This document shows, one piece after another, positions 46,139 through 55,375 of a stretch of 64,000 nucleotides of DNA (its first letter is position 1; every line of letters begins with the position of its first letter). This stretch comes from JAIVJG01 sp964236735 (GTDB taxonomy: Bacteria; Acidobacteriota; Blastocatellia; Pyrinomonadales; Pyrinomonadaceae). The translations under genes and the position numbers were made by a program. The notes beneath the pieces are model-generated. The model did not search any database. It was not told the origin of the DNA and saw only the letters and a program-made list of their open reading frames with translations. The stretch lies in the NCBI GenBank assembly GCA_964236735.1, contig CAXSFM010000001.1:124001-188000 (forward strand), written 5' to 3'.

Positions 46139-47131
46139 ATGAAGCGCAAGCTGCTCAACGTCACACGCCGAATTTTGATTCTGCTGCTCGTCGTGTGGAC
46201 GGTGGTGTCTCTGGTGACTCTGCTGATAGAACTCGTGCCGGGCGATCCGGCGACGGCGATTCTCGGCGATCAAGCTCCGCCCGAAGCCATCGCGCAATTC
46301 CGCCACAAGCACGGACTCGACCGCCCCGCTTTCTTTTTTACTTTTGACGAAGACGCGGCGGGCGCGAAACATCTGCGCTGGCACGGCGCGGACAATCGTT
46401 ACGTCGAATACTGGCGCGCGCTGCTGCACGGCGACATGGGCAACTCGTTTCGCACAGACCGCCCCGTCCTCAATTTAATTCTGGCGCGCTACGCGGCGAC
46501 GATTCAACTCGCCATCGCCGCGCTGCTTGTCGCCGTCGCCATCGCCGTCCCGCTCGGAGTCGTCGCCGGAACGCATCACGGGAAACTGCTCGACAACTTT
46601 CTCTCCGTCGTCGCGCTCATCGGCATCAGCCTGCCGAGCTTCGTCATCGGGCCGTTTTTGATTTACCTCTTCGCCGTCTGGCTGGGCTGGCTCGACCCTT
46701 CAGGACGCTTCAGTTGGTCGAGCATCATCCTGCCCGCCGTCACGCTCGGTGCGGCGCTCTCCGCTTTGCTCACGCGCATGGTGCGCTCGTCCGTCATTGA
46801 AGAGATGGGCGAAGACTACGTCCGCACGGCGCGCGCGAAAGGCTTGAGCGAGCGGAAGGTCGTGTACAAGCACGTCCTGAAAAATGGTTTGATTCCGGTC
46901 GTGACGATTCTCGGACTGCAACTCGGCGTGCTGCTCGCCGGCGCGATCATCACCGAAAAGATTTTCAACTGGCCGGGACTCGGCCTCTTGCTCGTTGACG
47001 ACGGCATCGGCAAACGCGATTACCGTCTCGTGCAGGGCTGCGTCCTCGTCATCAGCGTCACATACATTCTGGCGAACTCGCTGACCGACATGCTTTATCG
47101 CCGGCTCGACCCCAGAATACGAATACAGTGA
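46139..47131 (+). CDS. ABC transporter permease, DppB/OppB type
   Basis: 330 residues. MKRKLLNVTRRILILLLVVWTV opens with a membrane helix, then VPGDPATAILGDQAP and the EAA-loop region VRTARAKGLSERKVVYKHVLKNGLIPVV. Six membrane spans. Forms the inner-membrane pore of a peptide or nickel importer with the next gene. A TTG at 46121 is an alternative start. No substrate-binding protein and no DppD/F-type ATPases are present nearby. The stop TGA lies inside palindrome H. Confidence 0.9.
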   Translation: MKRKLLNVTRRILILLLVVWTVVSLVTLLIELVPGDPATAILGDQAPPEAIAQFRHKHGLDRPAFFFTFDEDAAGAKHLRWHGADNRYVEYWRALLHGDMGNSFRTDRPVLNLILARYAATIQLAIAALLVAVAIAVPLGVVAGTHHGKLLDNFLSVVALIGISLPSFVIGPFLIYLFAVWLGWLDPSGRFSWSSIILPAVTLGAALSALLTRMVRSSVIEEMGEDYVRTARAKGLSERKVVYKHVLKNGLIPVVTILGLQLGVLLAGAIITEKIFNWPGLGLLLVDDGIGKRDYRLVQGCVLVISVTYILANSLTDMLYRRLDPRIRIQ

Positions 47132-47204
47132 TGAGTGATGAGTGATAAGTGACAAGATAAAACCTGTCTTTCACTCATCACTCATCACTCATCACTTATC
47201 ACTG
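47126..47204. repeat. Inverted repeat of TGATGAG/TGATAAG units (palindrome H)
   Basis: The left arm 47126-47152 and right arm 47178-47204 pair over 27 bases with two mismatches. The arms are tandem 7-base words as in palindrome B. The left arm includes the TGA of the dppB-like gene, and the right arm ends 7 bases before the dppC-like ATG. Confidence 0.86.
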
Positions 47205-47211
47205 CTTTCAT

Positions 47212-48027
47212 ATGAACCGTCTCGCCATCGCCGGACTCGTCTTCATCGCCCTGCTCGTCGTGGTGGCTCTGTTCGCGCCGCTCATCGCGACGCATGACGT
47301 GGGAGCGACAAATCTCGCCGCGCGTTACCTTTCGCCTTCCTCGGCGCACTGGCTTGGCACTGATGCGACCGGGCGCGACATTTTTTCGCGCGTCGTCTTC
47401 GGTGCGCGAATCTCGCTGCGCGTCGGCGTCGTCGTCGTGCTCGTCTCCGGCATCATCGGCACTGTTATCGGCGCGCTCGCGGGTTATTACGGCGGGTGGA
47501 TTGACAGCATCGTTTCGGGTTACGTCTTCAACGTCTTTCTCGCGTTTCCCGGCTTGCTGCTGGCGATTGCGATGGTGGCTTTTCTCGGCGCGGGCTTGAA
47601 CAAATTGATCCTCGCGCTGTGCGTGATCGGTTGGGTCGGCTACGCGCGCCTGATTCGCGGGCAAGTGCTGAAGGTGCGCGAGTACGACTTCGTGCAGGCC
47701 GCACGCGCGCTCGGCGCACGCGACTGGCGAATCATCTTCGTCCACATTCTGCCGAACGCGATTCAACCGCTCATCGTGCAAGCGAGCCTCGGCATGGCGG
47801 GCGCGGTTCTGTCTGAGGCGTCGCTTTCGTTTCTCGGTCTTGGCGTGCCGCCGCCCGCTCCATCGTGGGGCGTGATGCTCGAAGAGGCGCGCGACTTGAC
47901 GACTTTACGCATCGCTCCGCACGCGCTCATCGTGCCCGGCCTCGCGATTGCGCTGACTGTGCTGGCCTTCAACTTTCTCGGCGACGGGCTGCGCGAATAT
48001 CTCGACCCGCGACAACGACGGCGTTAA
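47212..48027 (+). CDS. ABC transporter permease, DppC/OppC type
   Basis: 271 residues. N-terminal helix MNRLAIAGLVFIALLVVVALF, then SAHWLGTDATGRDIFSRVVFGARISL (typical DppC), and the EAA loop VQAARALGARDWRIIFVHILPN, LSEASLSFLGLGVPPPAPSWGVML. Partner of the DppB-like permease, only 80 bases away across palindrome H. Start ATG 47212. Confidence 0.92.
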   Translation: MNRLAIAGLVFIALLVVVALFAPLIATHDVGATNLAARYLSPSSAHWLGTDATGRDIFSRVVFGARISLRVGVVVVLVSGIIGTVIGALAGYYGGWIDSIVSGYVFNVFLAFPGLLLAIAMVAFLGAGLNKLILALCVIGWVGYARLIRGQVLKVREYDFVQAARALGARDWRIIFVHILPNAIQPLIVQASLGMAGAVLSEASLSFLGLGVPPPAPSWGVMLEEARDLTTLRIAPHALIVPGLAIALTVLAFNFLGDGLREYLDPRQRRR

Positions 48028-48069
48028 ATCTCATCACAGGCACACGCTTTCTCATCACTTCAATTTTTA

Positions 48070-49152
48070 ATGACATCAACTGCCCTTAACGAAAGTCAGC
48101 GTGTTTCGACGGAGACGATGCGTGTGCCTCGCGTGAGCGAAGATACGCCGGTCGCGCTCTCGATTGACCGGCTCTCAAAGACTTATCCGATTCCTCTCAC
48201 TCGCTTCAAACAATTCTTCCGGCTCAAGACCAAAACTCCCGTCGTCGCGCTGACCGATGTTTCATTCAAAATTCGCGAAGGCGAAATTTTCGGCCTCATC
48301 GGGCGCAACGGGGCGGGCAAAACGACGCTCGCGAAAATCGTCGCGACGCTCGTGCAGCCGACCTCCGGGCAAGTTACCGTGCGCGGTTACGACAGCGTGC
48401 GCGAAGAGGAAAACGTGCGCTCGCAAATTGGTTTGGCGAGCGCGGAAGAGCGAAGTTTCTATTGGCGTCTGACCGTCGAGCAGAACATGACTTTCTTCGC
48501 GCGACTCTTCGGCCTCAACGCGCGCGACGCCGCGCGGCGCATCACCGAACTGCTCGCGCAATTTGAGATGGAAGATTTGCGGCGCAGGCGTTTCGGTGAA
48601 CTCTCGACCGGAAACAAACAGCGTCTCGCCGTCGCGCGCGCGCTGCTCAACTCGCCGCCCGTGCTTCTGCTCGACGAGCCGACGCGCTCGCTCGACCCCG
48701 TCGCGGCGGCACGTATGCGCGCGCTCATCGGCTCGCTCGCGCGCCGGACGCCGCCCGTCACCGTGCTGCTCACGTCGCACAATCTGGCCGAGATTGAAGA
48801 ATTGTGCGAGCGCGTCGCGGTCATCAGTCGCGGGCGTATCCGCGCGATTGATACGCCGCAGAATCTCAGACAGCTTCACCGGCAACACGTCAGCGTGCGT
48901 CTCATCGTGCGCGGCATCATGGATGAGATTGTCCGGCGACAACTCTCCGGCGACTTCGAGCACGTCGAAACCTCGTCCGAAGCGGATCATGTTGTCGTGA
49001 GGTTCACGCGCGAAGCGGGCGACGACAGACTCGACCGCACGCTCCGTCGTCTGCTCGAAGCGGGCGCGGAAATCATCAGTTGCGAGACGGAGAATAGCAC
49101 ACTGCTCGACGTGCTGGAGAGTTTCGAGAGCGAAGATGAAACACCGCGATAA
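48070..49152 (+). CDS. ABC transporter ATP-binding protein (ABC-2 exporter type)
   Basis: 360 residues. Walker A is GRNGAGKTTL, signature FGELSTGNKQRLAVARAL (variant of LSGGQ), Walker B PPVLLLDEPTRSLDP and H-loop LLTSHNLAEIEELC. The C-terminal extension of about 100 residues is of the type seen in polysaccharide/Nod-factor or antibiotic exporters. The next gene is its permease. Not a DppD/DppF type, so it does not complete the DppBC importer just upstream. Confidence 0.9.
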   Translation: MTSTALNESQRVSTETMRVPRVSEDTPVALSIDRLSKTYPIPLTRFKQFFRLKTKTPVVALTDVSFKIREGEIFGLIGRNGAGKTTLAKIVATLVQPTSGQVTVRGYDSVREEENVRSQIGLASAEERSFYWRLTVEQNMTFFARLFGLNARDAARRITELLAQFEMEDLRRRRFGELSTGNKQRLAVARALLNSPPVLLLDEPTRSLDPVAAARMRALIGSLARRTPPVTVLLTSHNLAEIEELCERVAVISRGRIRAIDTPQNLRQLHRQHVSVRLIVRGIMDEIVRRQLSGDFEHVETSSEADHVVVRFTREAGDDRLDRTLRRLLEAGAEIISCETENSTLLDVLESFESEDETPR

Positions 49153-49176
49153 TAAAGTGGAAACAGGGAGCGTGAT

Positions 49177-50007
49177 GTGAATAATTTATCACTGCGGCTC
49201 AACCGCGTGCGCGCTTTCGTCGTGCGCGACTTTCAACTGGCGATTAGCTATCGCCTCGAATTTTTCATGCGTATCTTGAGCATCCTCTTCGTCGTGACGA
49301 CGCTCTTTTTTATCTCGCAGATTTTTGCCGGACGCTTCGACACGCCTTACGCGCAGTGGCGCGATCCTTTTCTCGCGTGGATTACGGGGCTGCCCTTCCT
49401 TAATTATTTCATGGTTGGATTTTCGAGTCTCGCCAATTCCATCCGCGCCGAGCAGTCGCAGGGCACGCTTGAAAGCGTCTTGATGTCGCCGATTAACTTG
49501 CCGACGTTCATCGTCGCCAGTTCCGGTTGGGATTTCGCGCAGGCCACTTTTCACTCGTCGCTCTATCTTTTCTTCGGCTGGCTTTTTTTCGGCGTGCAAT
49601 ATCGCGGAAACTTTCTGCTGGCGTTGCTGTTTTTGTTTTTGACGACGCTCGTGCTGGCATCCGTCGGGATTCTGTCGGCGAGTTTCGCGATGGTCTTCAA
49701 ACGCGGCGACCCGTTCGGCGTCATCATCGGCACAGGCTCTGCGCTCTTCTCCGGCGTCTTCTTCCCCGTTCAACTTCTCTCCCAAGCGGGAGGAAAAAGC
49801 GTCGGCAACATCTCGCGCCTGTTCCCCACCACTTACGGACTCGACGGCATCCGTCGCGTGCTCATCGAGGGGCAGGGACTCTCCGAGACGCGCGAACCGC
49901 TCTTCACGCTGCTGCTCTTTCTCGCCGCGCTCATGCCATTCTCGCTCTGGGTCTTTTCCCGCGCCGTGCGCCGCGCCAAACGCGAGGGCAGCTTGATTCA
50001 ATACTGA
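49177..50007 (+). CDS. ABC-2 type transporter permease
   Basis: 276 residues with about six membrane spans. It starts with a GTG at 49177 and reads RAFVVRDFQLAISYRLEFFM, then GFSSLANSIRAEQSQGTLESVLMSP, the ABC-2 permease core. It starts 24 bases after the ATPase gene and presumably forms an exporter with it. Cargo unknown. Its stop is 4 bases before palindrome I. Confidence 0.88.
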   Translation: MNNLSLRLNRVRAFVVRDFQLAISYRLEFFMRILSILFVVTTLFFISQIFAGRFDTPYAQWRDPFLAWITGLPFLNYFMVGFSSLANSIRAEQSQGTLESVLMSPINLPTFIVASSGWDFAQATFHSSLYLFFGWLFFGVQYRGNFLLALLFLFLTTLVLASVGILSASFAMVFKRGDPFGVIIGTGSALFSGVFFPVQLLSQAGGKSVGNISRLFPTTYGLDGIRRVLIEGQGLSETREPLFTLLLFLAALMPFSLWVFSRAVRRAKREGSLIQY

Positions 50008-50011
50008 ACGG

Positions 50012-50100
50012 CAGTGGGCAGTGGCTAGTGGTCAGTAGTTACGTGACTTGCAAAATTGAAACAACTGCTCTACTCACTGACCACTAGCCACTGTCCACTG
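50012..50100. repeat. Inverted repeat of CAGTGGCTAGTGG words (palindrome I)
   Basis: The left arm (CAGTGGGCAGTGGCTAGTGG, then TCAGT) and the right arm, ending in CCACTAGCCACTGTCCACTG, pair with one mismatch over about 25 bases; a shorter AGTT/AACT outer pairing continues. It fills the gap between the permease stop and the HDAC-like ATG at 50107. Confidence 0.85.
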
Positions 50101-50106
50101 TAATTT

Positions 50107-51003
50107 ATGCACGTCTTCTACACGCCACGCTATTACGCCGACATCGGCGACGCGCACGTCTTTCCGATTCGCAAATTCGAGTTGGTGCGCGAGCGTCTGT
50201 TGCGTGAAGGGACGCTTGCGCCGGCGGAGATCGTCGAACCGCAACCCGCGCCTCTCGCTGACGTGTTGCTCGTGCATACGGAAGATTACGTGACACGTCT
50301 GCGCGCGGGAGCATTGACGGCGCGCGAGTTGCGGCGTCTGGGTTTGCCCTGGTCGAAGAGTCTCGTGCGACGCTCGTTTCTGGCGGCGGGTGGGACGCTT
50401 GGTGCGGCGCGCGTGTCGCTCGTGGAGGGCGTCGCCTCGAACCTCGCGGGCGGGACGCATCACTCCTTCGCGGATCGCGGCGAAGGCTTCTGCGTGCTCA
50501 ACGATGTCGCCATCGCTATCCGCGTGCTCAAGCGTGACGGGGCGATTCGTCGCGCCGCCATCGTTGATTGCGACGTGCATCAGGGCAACGGCACAGCGAC
50601 GATCTTCGTGGAAGACGCGGATGTGTTCACCTTCTCGATGCACGGCGCGAAAAATTATCCGCTCTTCAAAGCGCAATCATCCCGCGATGTTGAGTTGCCC
50701 GATGGCACGGGCGACGACTTTTATCACGAGACGCTCGCATCCGAGTTGCCCGGAGTCTTCGCGCACGAGCCTGACGTGGTTTTTTATCTCGGTGGCGCAG
50801 ACCCCTTCACCGGCGACAAACTGGGACGGCTCGCGTTGACGATTGAAGGCCTGCGCGCGCGCGACGAAATCGTCTTACGCGAGTGTCGCAGCAGGAACGT
50901 GCCGGTCGTGACGGTGATGTCCGGCGGTTATGCTGCCGACATTAACGATACGGTCGAGATTCACTGCAACACGATTCGCGCGGTCAAGCACGTCTTCGCG
51001 TGA
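50107..51003 (+). CDS. Histone-deacetylase-family amidohydrolase
   Basis: 298 residues with the arginase/HDAC fold motifs: GGTHHSFADRGEGFCVLND (active-site histidine pair), VDCDVHQGNGTA (zinc-binding DxH), LGGADPF (third zinc ligand) and MSGGYA. Bacterial members (AcuC/HDAC-like) deacetylate lysines of acetylated enzymes or acetylpolyamines; the substrate here is unknown. The upstream gap is filled by palindrome I. Confidence 0.92.
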   Translation: MHVFYTPRYYADIGDAHVFPIRKFELVRERLLREGTLAPAEIVEPQPAPLADVLLVHTEDYVTRLRAGALTARELRRLGLPWSKSLVRRSFLAAGGTLGAARVSLVEGVASNLAGGTHHSFADRGEGFCVLNDVAIAIRVLKRDGAIRRAAIVDCDVHQGNGTATIFVEDADVFTFSMHGAKNYPLFKAQSSRDVELPDGTGDDFYHETLASELPGVFAHEPDVVFYLGGADPFTGDKLGRLALTIEGLRARDEIVLRECRSRNVPVVTVMSGGYAADINDTVEIHCNTIRAVKHVFA

Positions 51004-51053
51004 GCGTCGCGCCTTGTACTTTGCAGGTTGTGCTTTTATCTTTGGCGTGAGCT

Positions 51054-51818
51054 ATGTGGAGAATCATCAAAACGGGCGCGCTCGTCCTCATGGCGCTGGT
51101 CACGCTGTTCATCGTCTATGAAGTGGCGACGTTTCCGCGCGTCGCGGATTTGCGGACGAAGAATCCTGAGACGACGAGCATGATCGAAACGCGCATCGAA
51201 GAAGCGAAGCGCGACGGGCGCGAGCCTCGGCGCGTGCAGGTGTGGGTTCCCCTCAACCGCATCTCGCCGCATCTCGTCCGCGCGGTGATGGCGGGCGAAG
51301 ACACGAACTTCGCGACGCATCACGGCTTCGACTACGAGGCCATCCAGCGCGCGTGGGACGAAGCGCGACGCGACTCGGAGAAGGAAGCGAAGGAAGAGGG
51401 CGACTCGGATCAGTCCGACTGGATTCCCGACATGCCCAACTTCAAGCGCGGCGCTTCGACCATCTCGCAGCAGCTTTCCAAAAATCTTTATCTTTCTTCG
51501 GAGCGCAATTTCGGGCGCAAGGCGAAGGAAGCCTTCATCACATACTTTCTCGAACGCTCTTTGACGAAGTGTCGCATCCTCGAAATCTATCTCAACGTCA
51601 TCGAGTGGGGCGACGGCATCTACGGCGCGGAGGCTGCGGCGCGCACCTACTTCAACAAATCCGCCGCCGACCTCAACCCGCGCGAGGCAGCTTACCTGTC
51701 AGCGATGATTCCCAGCCCGCTCAACGTCTTCAACCCGCAGAAGAATCTCCGCCGCGTCCAACGCCGCCAGCGCGTCATCATGCGCGGAATGCCTTACGTC
51801 AAACCGCCGCCTTGCTGA
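51054..51818 (+). CDS. mtgA: Monofunctional peptidoglycan glycosyltransferase
   Basis: 254 residues. N-terminal membrane helix, then GT51 motifs: GEDTNFATHHGFDYEAI (catalytic Glu), GASTISQQLSKNLYLS, ERSLTKCRILEIYLNVIEWGDGIYGAEAAARTYFNK. Polymerises lipid II into glycan chains outside the inner membrane. It has an acidic insertion of about 25 residues (DSEKEAKEEGDSDQSDW) between the first two motifs, absent in typical MtgA. Confidence 0.93.
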   Translation: MWRIIKTGALVLMALVTLFIVYEVATFPRVADLRTKNPETTSMIETRIEEAKRDGREPRRVQVWVPLNRISPHLVRAVMAGEDTNFATHHGFDYEAIQRAWDEARRDSEKEAKEEGDSDQSDWIPDMPNFKRGASTISQQLSKNLYLSSERNFGRKAKEAFITYFLERSLTKCRILEIYLNVIEWGDGIYGAEAAARTYFNKSAADLNPREAAYLSAMIPSPLNVFNPQKNLRRVQRRQRVIMRGMPYVKPPPC

Positions 51819-51970
51819 AAAGTGGAACAGCCGGCAACGAAAGCTTGCGAGACAGCCATACACGAACTTCGTGCGATTTTACGGGCTTTCGCGTTTGACG
51901 ATTTTCCTCGCATCAACTTCGCAACTACATTAGAATCCGGCGAGATTCGAGCAACCGCAAGGAGCTTTCC

Positions 51971-54814
51971 ATGTCCTCAAAAGGTCTCACCAAATCTGCA
52001 CTGGCCGTGCTTGGATGCGCTGGTGCATCCGTTGCCGCGCCGCTCATCGCGCCGTATCTGGCGACGATCTCGCTTCCCTTCTTTGGAGCGATGCTGGCAG
52101 GCGTCATAACCAATGAACAGCTTCAGGATAAATTAGTTGATGCCATCGGCAACACGGCTGCCGGATTCCTGACCAACATCGGCAGCTACGTTGCGACGGA
52201 TAAACTTCCCGGCGCGTTGTCGCCCGATCACAACTTTCATCTCGAAAGAATGCTGGCAACGGCTTATCTCATCTCGCTCAAAGCAATCGAGCAGGAGTTC
52301 AAGGCAGATGCGGACGAGAAGTTGCAGGTGCAGGCCGCGCAAATTTTCCCGTCCCTCAAAGCCAGAATCGAAAGAGGCTTGAAGCAGAAAGACCTTTCCG
52401 CGCTCTTTCCTGTGCAGGCCATCAACCAGCCAACTGGCACGGCCTTCGCCAATCGCTTTTCAGCGGAGAACGTGACGCTGCTCATCGCGGACGAAGAGAA
52501 ATGGCACGAGCAGCTTGGTGAGGAAGTCGAGACGACACTGCGCCGGTGGCTCGACGAAGAGCGCGACACGGAAGCGCAGGTCGCGCCCATCACACAACTT
52601 TCGCTGGCAAGAGACACACAACTGCCTGAGCCGCTGCGCTCGCGCCTGCGCGCGGAGATGCCGCACAGCATCGCGCATCAGATCAGCGAACTCGTCAAAC
52701 ACGATGAGTTCAAAGAGTCGTGGATTGCCTTTCAACGGGCGCACCTGCAAGGAATCGGGCGCGTCGTCGAGAGAATCGAAACCTCGCAGGAGGACATCCG
52801 GGAGAGCGTCGTCGCGCTGGCGCAACGGATCGAAGGCTTCGCCAGTCAGGACGAGTTCGTCGCGGCGATTGCCGATAAGCTACAAGTATTCCTGAGCCAG
52901 ACCACTCTGCCACCGGACGAGTTGGCGCGACTGCTCGAACGCCAAAGCGAAGAGTTGCGCGGCCTCGAAGAACGGCTCGGCGCGAAGTTTGAGCAAGGCA
53001 CTGAACGGCTTTCAACCGAAGGCAAAGAAAACACCGCGCAGCTTTCTGAGCAAATCCAATCGCTCGACAAAAAGGTTGAACAGGTTAAAGAGGAGATTCT
53101 GCAAAGCGCGGTAAGAGCAGCCCGTAACAGGTTGAAGCAACTGCCCGCGCCGCCGCGCGATTTCACCGGGCGCGAGACGGAATTGAGAGAGTTACGGCAA
53201 GCTCTGCGGCAGGGCGGCGCGACGATTTCGGGCGTGCAGGGCATGGGCGGCGTGGGTAAGACCGCGCTGGCATTAGTGCTGGCGGATGAATTCAAAGACC
53301 AGTACCCGGAAGCGCAAATCTACCTCGATCTGCGCGGCACGAGCAAACAACCGCTTCCACCTGCCGAAGTGATGTGGCACGTCGTCAGTTCCCTTCAACC
53401 CGAAACGAAGCGCCCCGACGATGATCAATTGCCCAGCTTGTTCAATTCCGTACTCGACGACAAGCGTGTCCTGTTGTTCTACGACAATGCGGGAGACCCC
53501 GCGCAAATCGCGCCCCAATTACGGTGGCTGCCGCCTCGACAGTGTTTACTTCTGGTCACTTCACGAAAGCGTCTGGGTTTGCGCGGTATGTCTGAAAAGA
53601 ATCTGGATGAGATGAGCAAGGAGGACGCAAACGCGCTGCTGCTCAAAATCGAGCCGCGCATCGGCGGGCACGCACCGGCGATTGCGGAGCAGTGCGGTTA
53701 TCTCCCCATCGCGTTGTGCGCTGCCGCCAGCGTGTTGAAAATCAAAACCGCGCTGGCTCCCGAAGATTACCTGAATCGTTTGCGAATCAGAAAAGAGCGA
53801 CTTTCCCTATATGATGTAGAAAGAGACCTCAGCGTCGAAGCTTGTTTCGGCGAGAGCTACGACTTGCTGAACGAAGAACTGCCACGACGCTGGCGAATGC
53901 TGGCAATCTTCCCGACCGACTTCGACGCGCCTGCGGCGGCAGCCGTGTGGCAGACGGACGTTGAGGCTGCGAAAGACTCGCTGGCGGAGCTTGAAGAATA
54001 CAGCCTGCTCGATTGGGAAGAAGCCGCACAGCGTTACACCCTGCACGACCTCGCGCGTGATTTCGCGGACACGCGCTTGAGCGCAGCCGAACGCGAACAG
54101 GCAGGCTTGCTGCACGCGACGCATTATTTACAGATTCTCTCGACGGCTGATGATCTTTTCCAAAAAGGCGGTGCAGCGATTGCCGGAGGGCTTTCGCTTT
54201 TCGACAACGAGCGCGTCAACATTGAAGCCGGTCAGGAATGGGCAGCCGTGCGCTTCGCCGGCAACGAGCAAGCCGCTCAATTGTGCAACATGTATCCCGA
54301 TGCAGGCGCTTTCGTTCTCAGCCTGCGCCAACATCCACGCGATCTTATTCGCTGGCTTGAAGCCGCGTTGCCGGCTGCACAGCAACTCAGAGACGCGCGC
54401 GCCGCCGAAGGAAGACACTTAGGCAATCTGGGCAACGCCTACGTCCGCTTGGACGAGACGCGCCGTGCCATCGAATTCCACGAGCAGTATCTCAACATCA
54501 CCCGCGAGATCGGCGACCGGCGCGGCGAGGGCAACGCGCTGGGCAACATGGGAGTTGCCTACGCCGACTTGGGAGAGACGCGCCGTGCCATCGAGTTCTA
54601 CGAGCAGGCTTTGGTCATCTCACGCGAGATCAGCGACCGGCGCGGCGAGGGTGCGGACTTGGGCAACTTAGGCATTGTTTATAAAGACTTGGGTGACACG
54701 GAACAGGCGATAGGATATATGGAAGAGGCGGTGAAGATTTTAGAAGAGATTGAGTCGCCGAATGCCAACGTCGTGCGGGGCTGGCTGGAAAAGTTGCGCG
54801 GCAAGAGCGGGTGA
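51971..54814 (+). CDS. NB-ARC/TPR STAND-type ATPase
   Basis: 947 residues. Hydrophobic N-terminal segment (about 8-50: LAVLGCAGASVAAPLIAPYL and on), then a long helical region with coiled coils to about 400. The NTPase core has its P-loop GMGGVGKT at 424-431, a Walker-B-like VLLFYDNAGD, and QCLLLVTSRK plus GYLPIALCAAASVL (GLPLAL-type). At 815-934 are three TPRs of about 40 residues. An AAGGAG site precedes the ATG. Such proteins are NLR-like sensors, regulators or anti-phage switches; the role here is unknown and no defence genes adjoin. Confidence 0.85.
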   Translation: MSSKGLTKSALAVLGCAGASVAAPLIAPYLATISLPFFGAMLAGVITNEQLQDKLVDAIGNTAAGFLTNIGSYVATDKLPGALSPDHNFHLERMLATAYLISLKAIEQEFKADADEKLQVQAAQIFPSLKARIERGLKQKDLSALFPVQAINQPTGTAFANRFSAENVTLLIADEEKWHEQLGEEVETTLRRWLDEERDTEAQVAPITQLSLARDTQLPEPLRSRLRAEMPHSIAHQISELVKHDEFKESWIAFQRAHLQGIGRVVERIETSQEDIRESVVALAQRIEGFASQDEFVAAIADKLQVFLSQTTLPPDELARLLERQSEELRGLEERLGAKFEQGTERLSTEGKENTAQLSEQIQSLDKKVEQVKEEILQSAVRAARNRLKQLPAPPRDFTGRETELRELRQALRQGGATISGVQGMGGVGKTALALVLADEFKDQYPEAQIYLDLRGTSKQPLPPAEVMWHVVSSLQPETKRPDDDQLPSLFNSVLDDKRVLLFYDNAGDPAQIAPQLRWLPPRQCLLLVTSRKRLGLRGMSEKNLDEMSKEDANALLLKIEPRIGGHAPAIAEQCGYLPIALCAAASVLKIKTALAPEDYLNRLRIRKERLSLYDVERDLSVEACFGESYDLLNEELPRRWRMLAIFPTDFDAPAAAAVWQTDVEAAKDSLAELEEYSLLDWEEAAQRYTLHDLARDFADTRLSAAEREQAGLLHATHYLQILSTADDLFQKGGAAIAGGLSLFDNERVNIEAGQEWAAVRFAGNEQAAQLCNMYPDAGAFVLSLRQHPRDLIRWLEAALPAAQQLRDARAAEGRHLGNLGNAYVRLDETRRAIEFHEQYLNITREIGDRRGEGNALGNMGVAYADLGETRRAIEFYEQALVISREISDRRGEGADLGNLGIVYKDLGDTEQAIGYMEEAVKILEEIESPNANVVRGWLEKLRGKSG

Positions 54815-54910
54815 TTTGTGCCGACGGGTTCGCGCGTCATGTCATGGATTATCTTTATTGCTTAAGCAGCAACGACGTGAGCGGTGCGCCAGCTATTTTC
54901 AGGCAATAGC

Positions 54911-54966
54911 AAAAAGGCAAAAGTGAAGATGGAGAGCGAACTCCTTCTCTTCACTTTTGCCTTTTT
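54911..54966. terminator. Long hairpin between convergent genes (palindrome J)
   Basis: A 19-bp perfect stem AAAAAGGCAAAAGTGAAGA / TCTTCACTTTTGCCTTTTT (54911-54929, 54948-54966) with a T-run on each strand at the outer end. It lies between the STAND gene (plus) and the roadblock gene (minus), so it can terminate both. The repeated-word composition also links it to the other palindromes. Confidence 0.75.
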
Positions 54967-54995
54967 ACTTCTGCCTTAAAGGAAAGCAGCTTTGC

Positions 54996-55361
54996 TTACA
55001 GTGCGAACTCGCGCGAGAGTTCGAGTTCGGCTTTGCGTAGCTCGTATCTGCCGCGTCCGAGATTGCCGTCGGGATGCATCGTGAGGACGACGAAGTAGTC
55101 AGCCGTGAAGAGACGCGCGATAATCTGCGTGCCTTCAAAGGCGACGACCATCTCGCGCAGGACGCCGAGACCCGTCGCGCCTCCCGCGCGCATCGCGCTT
55201 CGCACGAGCGAAGTCACTTCAGCGGCGGCGACATCCATGTTCGACTCGCTGCCTTCCGGCAGAAAGACCTTTTCAACCGCGATGCCGTCCGTGCCCATGA
55301 TGAGCGCGCCGGTCGCGCCTTCCGTCCGCTCGACGATGTTGGTGAGAGCTTCCTTAAACAT
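54996..55361 (-). CDS. Roadblock/LC7 domain protein
   Basis: 121 residues, a single roadblock/LC7 domain (GATGALIMGTDGIAVEKVFLP, AAAEVTSLVRSAMRAGGATGLGVL). Bacterial roadblock proteins such as MglB act with small GTPases or regulate gliding and pilus polarity. It starts 14 bases after pilQ on the same strand, so it probably belongs to the pilus operon. No MglA-type GTPase is in the window. Confidence 0.9.
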   Translation of the reverse strand: MFKEALTNIVERTEGATGALIMGTDGIAVEKVFLPEGSESNMDVAAAEVTSLVRSAMRAGGATGLGVLREMVVAFEGTQIIARLFTADYFVVLTMHPDGNLGRGRYELRKAELELSREFAL

Positions 55362-55375
55362 TGTTCGATCCTCCT

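Noticed and set aside
46139..49152. A complete DppBCDF importer
   Set aside because: The ATPase and permease that follow DppBC are of ABC-2 exporter type, and no DppA, DppD or DppF is present, so only DppBC belongs to an importer.
51971..54814. A defence island around the STAND gene
   Set aside because: Neighbours are mtgA, an HDAC-like enzyme and pilus genes; no restriction, toxin-antitoxin or other defence genes were seen.
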